The notes beneath the pieces were generated by a model. The model did not search any database. It saw only the letters and a program-made list of their open reading frames with translations, and was not told the DNA's origin. Shown here piece by piece: positions 59,298-64,000 of a stretch of 64,000 nt of DNA. Source of the DNA: Candidatus Epilinea brevis. Lineage in GTDB: Bacteria > Chloroflexota > Anaerolineae > Epilineales > Epilineaceae. The stretch lies in NCBI GenBank assembly GCA_016710785.1, contig JADJUE010000006.1, forward strand, positions 1 through 64,000, in the 5' to 3' direction. The position numbers were made by a program, and so were the translations under genes. Position 1 is the stretch's first letter, and every line of letters begins with the position of its first letter.

Positions 59298-59326
59298 ATT
59301 GTATAGAACGCCTGTTCGATTGTCAA
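59298..59326 (-). promoter_or_regulatory. SOS-type promoter with LexA box in the spacer
   Basis: On the minus strand: TTGACA (59326-59321), a 17-bp spacer, TACAAT (59303-59298), with GAACAGGCGTTC (59317-59306), an exact GAAC-N4-GTTC LexA/DinR-type box, inside the spacer. The start codon at 59280 is about 18 bases beyond the -10 box. LexA bound here would block polymerase, so damage should induce the ImuB-like gene. The box type is that of Gram-positive and many other non-enterobacterial LexA proteins. Confidence 0.82.
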
Positions 59327-59364
59327 GCGTCCGCTCGATGCTGTAGCCGGCGGACGAGCGCGCT

Positions 59365-60846
59365 TCAGGCGGACGGCGCATCCTGGTTGACCCAGCGTGT
59401 CACCCCCGCGAACATGGCCACCAGCCCGTAGAACAGCAGGATCAGGCTCAGGGCCAGGGCCGAGCCCAGAGCGCCCACCGGGGGGCCTTCCCCGCCCCCG
59501 CCCACCTGCATGCTGGCGATCATGGCGCCCAGGGCCAGACTGTTCCAAAGGCCATGGCCCAGCACCGCCACGGCCGCGAGCCCCAGCCCCATCCGCGTCC
59601 GCCCCTCCACCGCGCCCAGCCGCCAGCCCAGCGCGGCCACGCCCCCGAAAGCGGCGTGCATGACTGTGGTGCAGGCTCTCACGGCCACGGCGGCCACCCA
59701 GGGTAGGGGGCTGAAGACCATGGCGCTGTAGAAGATGGCCTCGAAGGCCCCGAAACCGGCGCCGGCGCAGACGCCCCGCCGCCAGGCACGCCGCCGGGCC
59801 TCCGCCGCGTCGAGCTGCGGCAACTCGCTCCGCTGCGCCAGGATCGGCCCCAGCAGCTTGGCCAGCTCCTCGGTGAACGGCGCCAGGGCACCCATCAGCA
59901 TGAAGGCGGCCAGCACGAAGAGCGGTTGATCCAGAATGCTGCTGATCAGCTCCACCTGCAGCGCCGGATCCGGCGCCGCGCCCGCTGCCGGCTGCAGCTT
60001 CTCCAACATCTCGCCCAGCACCGCCGAGTCCCCCAGCAAGGCCACCACCAGTACCAGCAGCAGCAAGGCCAGCACCGATTCCACCACCATGGCCAGCAAG
60101 GTGGCCGCGCAGCCACCCCAGGCGATGCCGGTGGCCACGGACTGCCAGGTGACGACCGGGTCTGACGAGGGCTGCGAGGTGGGGCGAGGCGGGGCGGGCG
60201 GGGCGAGTGGGGCGGACGGCTGGGGCGGCTGGGACGGATGGGACCCATAGGACCCATAGGACGGATAGGTTACAGAGGACTCAAGAGATACCGGGGACTC
60301 AAGAGATACCGAGGGCTCGGGCGATACCACGGCATGCGCGGGCCGGTCATCGTCATCGAGGAACGCAGCGCTCGCGGGCGCATCGATCCCCTGGGTTCCA
60401 TTCGTCCCATCGGCATCATGGGGATCAGGGTAACCGACGGATTGCGCCACGGCGCTTGCGCGTCCCGGCCTGCCTCGCCTTCCCATCGCCAGCCCCACCG
60501 CCATCAACGCCGGCAGCAAGGCCGCCCCCACATGCAGGAGCGGCATCAACAGCGCCGTGAGCAAGGGCTGGGCCGCGCTCATCACCAACGCGCCCAGGCC
60601 CAGCGCGAGCAGGAACCGCAGCAGACCGCGACCCGGCGTCAGGACGAAGGGCCGTGAGCCCCCGCCCCGAAGGCTCGCACCCAGGAACCAGGTGAAGAGC
60701 GTCAAGGCCCCGCAGACCACGGCAAAGACCTCGAGGCCCGGGGTGGGCGCCAGGAGGAGCGCGGCCAGAAACGCCAGGTAGACCAGGCCCAGCAGGCTGC
60801 CGACCAAGAGCAGCAGACCAGCCGCCCAACCCTTGGCGCCGTTCAT
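59365..60846 (-). CDS. PrsW-family intramembrane protease
   Basis: A 493-aa polytopic protein. The N-terminal third has helices (WAAGLLLLVGSLLGLVYLAF, LLALGLGALVMSAAQPLLTA), then a long cytoplasmic Pro/Ser-rich insert. The C-terminal half is the PrsW/CAAX-like catalytic unit: PFTEELAKLLGPIL with E326-E327, CAGAGFGAFEAIFYSAMVF, MHAAFGGVAALGWRLG (His397) and AVLGHGLWNSLALG (His431), the expected Glu-Glu and two His. PrsW cleaves anti-sigma factors and other membrane proteins. Its coding sequence includes short tandem repeats (SLESPVSLESS, about 60265-60330). It follows the phosphatase fusion after about 40 bases, so the two may form an operon. Confidence 0.82.
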   Translation of the reverse strand: MNGAKGWAAGLLLLVGSLLGLVYLAFLAALLLAPTPGLEVFAVVCGALTLFTWFLGASLRGGGSRPFVLTPGRGLLRFLLALGLGALVMSAAQPLLTALLMPLLHVGAALLPALMAVGLAMGRRGRPGRASAVAQSVGYPDPHDADGTNGTQGIDAPASAAFLDDDDRPAHAVVSPEPSVSLESPVSLESSVTYPSYGSYGSHPSQPPQPSAPLAPPAPPRPTSQPSSDPVVTWQSVATGIAWGGCAATLLAMVVESVLALLLLVLVVALLGDSAVLGEMLEKLQPAAGAAPDPALQVELISSILDQPLFVLAAFMLMGALAPFTEELAKLLGPILAQRSELPQLDAAEARRRAWRRGVCAGAGFGAFEAIFYSAMVFSPLPWVAAVAVRACTTVMHAAFGGVAALGWRLGAVEGRTRMGLGLAAVAVLGHGLWNSLALGAMIASMQVGGGGEGPPVGALGSALALSLILLFYGLVAMFAGVTRWVNQDAPSA

Positions 60847-60886
60847 CGGTATCGCATGGGTCGGGCGGGGACCCCTCGGGAACCGC

Positions 60887-63800
60887 TCACCGCGTGGTGG
60901 TGGCCGGGACGAAGGACCAGATCAACTGGTAGGGAGCCTCGACCTCGCGGCCCTGAGCCCAGACGCGGATCCAGTAGCGACCGGCCTCCTGCCGCGGCAG
61001 CAGGATGCTCTCGTCCATCGTCGCGCGGTTGCGGCTGGCCGCCAGGTAGGCCGGGTTGTTGGGGTCCACGTAGATGAAGAGGTCGTAGTCGCCCTTGCCC
61101 TTGCGTGGAACCACCAGATCGACGCGCAGGTTGCCGCGCTGCCGGGGGGTCACCAGGTACCAATCATCGTCGTCCGTGCCGCTGCCCGCGGCCCAGAGCC
61201 GTCCGTTATAGCCCATGTCCGGGCAGAGAATCCGATCCTCGCGCTCCAGGTTGGGCGCGTCGGGCTCTGGATCATCGATGCCGGTCCAAGGCGGTTCGCA
61301 GAGCACATACTTGTCGATGACGATGAGCGGCAGGTAGGCCGGGGCCGGGGTCCGCGTCGGCGTGGGGGTGTAGGTGGGCGTGGCTGTGGGGGTAGGCGTG
61401 TCGGTGGGCGTCGCCGTAGGCGTATCGGTCGGCGTCGGGGTAGGGGTGTCGGTGGGCGTTGCCGTCGGCGTCGGAGTGGGCGTCGGGGTGTCCGTCGGCG
61501 GCGGCAGCTGCGGGGTCACGGTAGGCCCCGAGTTCTTGTCCGCCCGGAAGCTCCAGGCGTAGCTGGTCCCGTCGACCGTCAGGCTGACCGCGTAGCTGCG
61601 CCCGAATTTCAGCGGCTCGATGGGGATCAGGACCACCGCGTCGCGGGTGGCCAGGATGTCGCGGCCCAAGGCCTGCAACCCCGAATCCGGGTTGACATAG
61701 GTGTCCTCGGTGAACACGCAGTGGGCCGCGGCGCGGTCGTTGGCCGTCAAGGAAGCGGCCGTCACCTGCGGTCGGCGGGAGCCGTCACCCAGCAGCAGGA
61801 CCACCGCCGGACCGCTGGCTGCGCCGGCGGAGGCCCCCGGGCAGCCGGTCAAGGGGTTGGGGCTGGCGCTGCCGGCGGTCCACAGGTAGCGGACCACCTC
61901 CACCAGCTGGTTGGGCGCCGGGTAGCGAACGGGATAGCGGGCACCCAGAGGCAGCTGTGCCTGGCGGCCACGCTCCACGTCCAGGACGGCGGCGAAGGGC
62001 CGCGCCGCATCGGTCTGGGCGAAGCTGCCGAAGCCCACCGCCGTCAGCCGCGGGTCCATCAGCCGCACCACGTCGAAGGCGTTGGCCGTCCATTCATCGA
62101 TCGCCGATTCGGGTGACCGGTCGGCCTTCGTGTCGGCCAGCACCAGCGCACCCCGCCCCGCCGCCGCGCCCTCCTCGCTGAAGTAGGGGCTGGCGGGATC
62201 CTCGTCACGCACGACCAGGCCGCTGAGAACCACGTAGCGCGCATGGGCGGCGGCGCCGGCGCTCCAAGGCGCGGCGTCGTTGAGCCCGAACAGGCCCGCC
62301 AGGCTGCGGAAGACGTTGAGCCGCTCCTGCCAGGCCGGGCCGGTATCCGCCGGAGCCGCCGGCGCCAGGGGCCGATCGGGCGCGCCGCCGACCGTGCCAC
62401 TGTCGAAACGGACGGTCCAGATAGGCGCGGCGAGGCCGCGGACGCGCCGCGCGCCAGCCAGCCGCGCGGCCCCGGGAGCCTGCCAATGGCTGTCCGGCTT
62501 GGGCGGGGCGGGCTTGGGCGTGGGCGGCTCTTCCTTGGGCTCCTCCGTAGGCGGCTCGGGCTTGGGCTCCTGGGTGGGCGGCTCCGGCGGGCGGGGCTTT
62601 GCCGGCTTGTCATCCTCCGGGTCCGGCGGCGGGGCCGTCGGCGCCTCGGTGGGGAGTTCCGCCGTCGGCGGCGCCAGGGAAGGAACGACCGTGGGGATGG
62701 CCGGGCGGAAGAAGCGCGTGGGCGTCGCCGGGTTCGGCCCCAGGCTCACGGCGATCTGTACCAGCTGGCCCGGCTCCATCGTCTCCCCGCTCGCCGGGTT
62801 CTGGCTGATGACGACGCTGGGGTCGACGGTGCCGGAGTACTGGCGGACCAGGGAGAGCTGCAGATCGTTGGCCCGGATGACCTGCTCGGCGTCCGACTGC
62901 GACAGGCCGACCACGTTGGGTACGGTGACCCGGGCCGGCGTCGTGGGGGTGGGGCTGGCCGCCGAGGTGGCGGTAGGGCTGGCCGGGGCGATGACCGCGG
63001 CCACGGGCGCCAAGGTGGGCGGCGGCGCGGCGGCCACCTGCGTCGGCGCCGCGCGCTCTGCCGCTGAGCGCGAAAGGGCGCGGGCCATCGTGGGCCAGAA
63101 GACCAGCAGGCCGGCCAAGGTCAGCACCGTGCCGGCGCCGATGGCCACGGTCGGCCACGAGACCTGCGGCATCTCGAAGCTGGGCATGACGGGCGGGCTG
63201 ACCGGCGTGGCCACGGGCAGCTCGTAGGGGGCCACGACCATGGCCGTCGCGTCATCGTCGGCTCCGCCGCCGCGGGCAAGGGCGATGAGCCGCGCCGCGG
63301 CCGCCACGGCAGGCTGGCTCACCACCAACGGGCCGATCTCCGCTTCGCGCAGGGCCTGGAAACACCCGTCGGTGGTCAGCACGATGCGATCGCCGCCGCC
63401 CAGGGGGATGGGGTCGCTGCAGACTGGCCGAGGCAAGGGCCCGCGGCCCAGCAGGGCCGCCGCGTCGCTGGGATCGTCGGTCAGGCGATAGGCCTGCCCG
63501 GCCCGCACCAGATGAACTCGCGCCCGCTGGCCGACATGCCCCACGATCAGGGTGTCGTTGCACAGGACGGTTGCCGCGGCGCAGACACCGCCGGCGCTCC
63601 CTTCCTGCTCCGCCGCCTCGCGCAGCGCCCGGTCAGCGGCGCCGAAGGCCAGCGCCAACGCGTCCGGGCGACCGTGATCGCGCGCCGCCGCGTAGTAGGC
63701 GCGGACGATCTGACGCACGGTTCGCTCCGCCGCGCGGGCCCCGGCCTCACCGGCGGCCCGGCCGTCCGCAACCACGTAGATGCTGCCGGCCAGTTCGGCG

Positions 63801-63901
63801 AGCTGGGGGTCGTCCGGCCGGTAGAAGGCCAGCTTGTCGCGGTTGGTGCCGGTGACGGGGCCGCCTTCGGTGGCATAGCCCAGGGTAGGATCGCTTGCCA
63901 T
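60887..63901 (-). CDS. PP2C-PASTA-CAP multidomain membrane protein
   Basis: A 1004-aa protein from ATG 63901 (an in-frame TTG at 63907 precedes it). Residues about 1-235 are a PP2C-type Ser/Thr phosphatase: TGTNRDKL, IYVVADGRAAGEAG (metal-binding Asp), IVLTTDGCF and GADDDATAMVV keep the metal ligands. One membrane helix follows (VAIGAGTVLTLAGLLVFW). Outside lie one PASTA domain (VTVPNVVGLSQSDAEQVIRA, NPASGETMEPGQLVQIAVSL), a Pro/Glu/Lys linker, a CAP/SCP-like domain (GLNDAAPWSAGAAAHARYVV, SGLVVRDEDPASPYFSEEG), a Thr/Pro microsatellite-coded linker, AYLPLIV, and a PPC-like beta domain (GDYDLFIYVDPNNP, GRYWIRVWAQG). This mirrors PASTA kinases with a phosphatase in place of the kinase. Confidence 0.8.
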   Translation of the reverse strand: MASDPTLGYATEGGPVTGTNRDKLAFYRPDDPQLAELAGSIYVVADGRAAGEAGARAAERTVRQIVRAYYAAARDHGRPDALALAFGAADRALREAAEQEGSAGGVCAAATVLCNDTLIVGHVGQRARVHLVRAGQAYRLTDDPSDAAALLGRGPLPRPVCSDPIPLGGGDRIVLTTDGCFQALREAEIGPLVVSQPAVAAAARLIALARGGGADDDATAMVVAPYELPVATPVSPPVMPSFEMPQVSWPTVAIGAGTVLTLAGLLVFWPTMARALSRSAAERAAPTQVAAAPPPTLAPVAAVIAPASPTATSAASPTPTTPARVTVPNVVGLSQSDAEQVIRANDLQLSLVRQYSGTVDPSVVISQNPASGETMEPGQLVQIAVSLGPNPATPTRFFRPAIPTVVPSLAPPTAELPTEAPTAPPPDPEDDKPAKPRPPEPPTQEPKPEPPTEEPKEEPPTPKPAPPKPDSHWQAPGAARLAGARRVRGLAAPIWTVRFDSGTVGGAPDRPLAPAAPADTGPAWQERLNVFRSLAGLFGLNDAAPWSAGAAAHARYVVLSGLVVRDEDPASPYFSEEGAAAGRGALVLADTKADRSPESAIDEWTANAFDVVRLMDPRLTAVGFGSFAQTDAARPFAAVLDVERGRQAQLPLGARYPVRYPAPNQLVEVVRYLWTAGSASPNPLTGCPGASAGAASGPAVVLLLGDGSRRPQVTAASLTANDRAAAHCVFTEDTYVNPDSGLQALGRDILATRDAVVLIPIEPLKFGRSYAVSLTVDGTSYAWSFRADKNSGPTVTPQLPPPTDTPTPTPTPTATPTDTPTPTPTDTPTATPTDTPTPTATPTYTPTPTRTPAPAYLPLIVIDKYVLCEPPWTGIDDPEPDAPNLEREDRILCPDMGYNGRLWAAGSGTDDDDWYLVTPRQRGNLRVDLVVPRKGKGDYDLFIYVDPNNPAYLAASRNRATMDESILLPRQEAGRYWIRVWAQGREVEAPYQLIWSFVPATTTR

Positions 63902-64000
63902 GCTCAAGGGGTGTCGGTTCCTTGGATCGGGCCGGCGCCTGGCCCCGTATGACGGTGCCGGCGCACGGCGGCAGGCCTCGCGGGCCTGGGGGATGTGGCG
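63902..64000. other. Window edge, non-coding
   Basis: The last ~100 bases lie upstream of the phosphatase fusion gene and show no gene or clear promoter; a further gene may begin beyond the edge. Confidence 0.4.

Overview
This is a high-GC (roughly two-thirds G+C by eye) bacterial chromosomal window with about 43 protein genes and no rRNA, tRNA, CRISPR array, intact transposase or phage genes that I can see. The style points to Chloroflexota (Anaerolineae/Ardenticatenia-like). Long Thr/Pro linkers of the TPTPTA type and a recurring YLPLL-type motif run through many exported proteins. There are several von Willebrand A (VWA) and beta-propeller surface proteins, a LuxR-type NB-ARC/TPR regulator, and mostly short operons. 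The taxonomic placement is inference from these features, not a search result.

Layout. 0.3-10.5 kb: a secreted glycosidase-like protein, a nucleotidyltransferase, an SDR/DUF2867 protein, DinB, DUF1905, a secreted propeller and a large LuxR/NB-ARC/TPR regulator. 10.5-24.3 kb is the most repeat-rich and rearranged stretch: a 65-bp-arm inverted repeat, a VWA protein carrying a HELQH metallopeptidase-like domain, a VWA 3' remnant, a Phd/VapC toxin-antitoxin pair, a lectin-like secreted protein, a 1183-aa propeller/VWA protein flanked by ~125-bp direct repeats, low-GC hypotheticals, a truncated SRPBCC gene, and a dense cluster of palindromic and direct repeats before an HU/IHF-like gene. 24.6-33.2 kb: a heme-binding membrane protein, a small 4-TM protein, a frameshifted CotH-like spore-coat-kinase homologue, a low-GC hypothetical and a YfbK-type VWA lipoprotein.

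33.3-64 kb: an arsenic methylation operon (arsR-arsM, with a clear promoter/operator), DUF4352 and WYL genes, an ABC exporter (LolD/FtsX type) divergent from a VWA gene followed by a stand-alone biotin ligase, and uvrC translationally coupled to a cNMP-binding/bacterial-PH membrane protein. Next come a PTPS-related membrane protein, a propeller, a thioredoxin-fold lipoprotein, a methyltransferase-flippase-methyltransferase operon and a TPR lipoprotein. The window ends with an ImuB-like Y-family protein behind a textbook promoter whose spacer holds a GAAC-N4-GTTC SOS box, then a PrsW protease and a PP2C-PASTA-CAP fusion.

Much of the coding capacity is devoted to the cell exterior: at least 19 products have a signal peptide, lipobox or membrane anchor. 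The recurring YLP motif in eight exported proteins is the best candidate here for an undescribed export or anchoring signal. The arm-arm-antiarm repeat modules at 23.05-23.17 kb are the most unusual non-coding structure.
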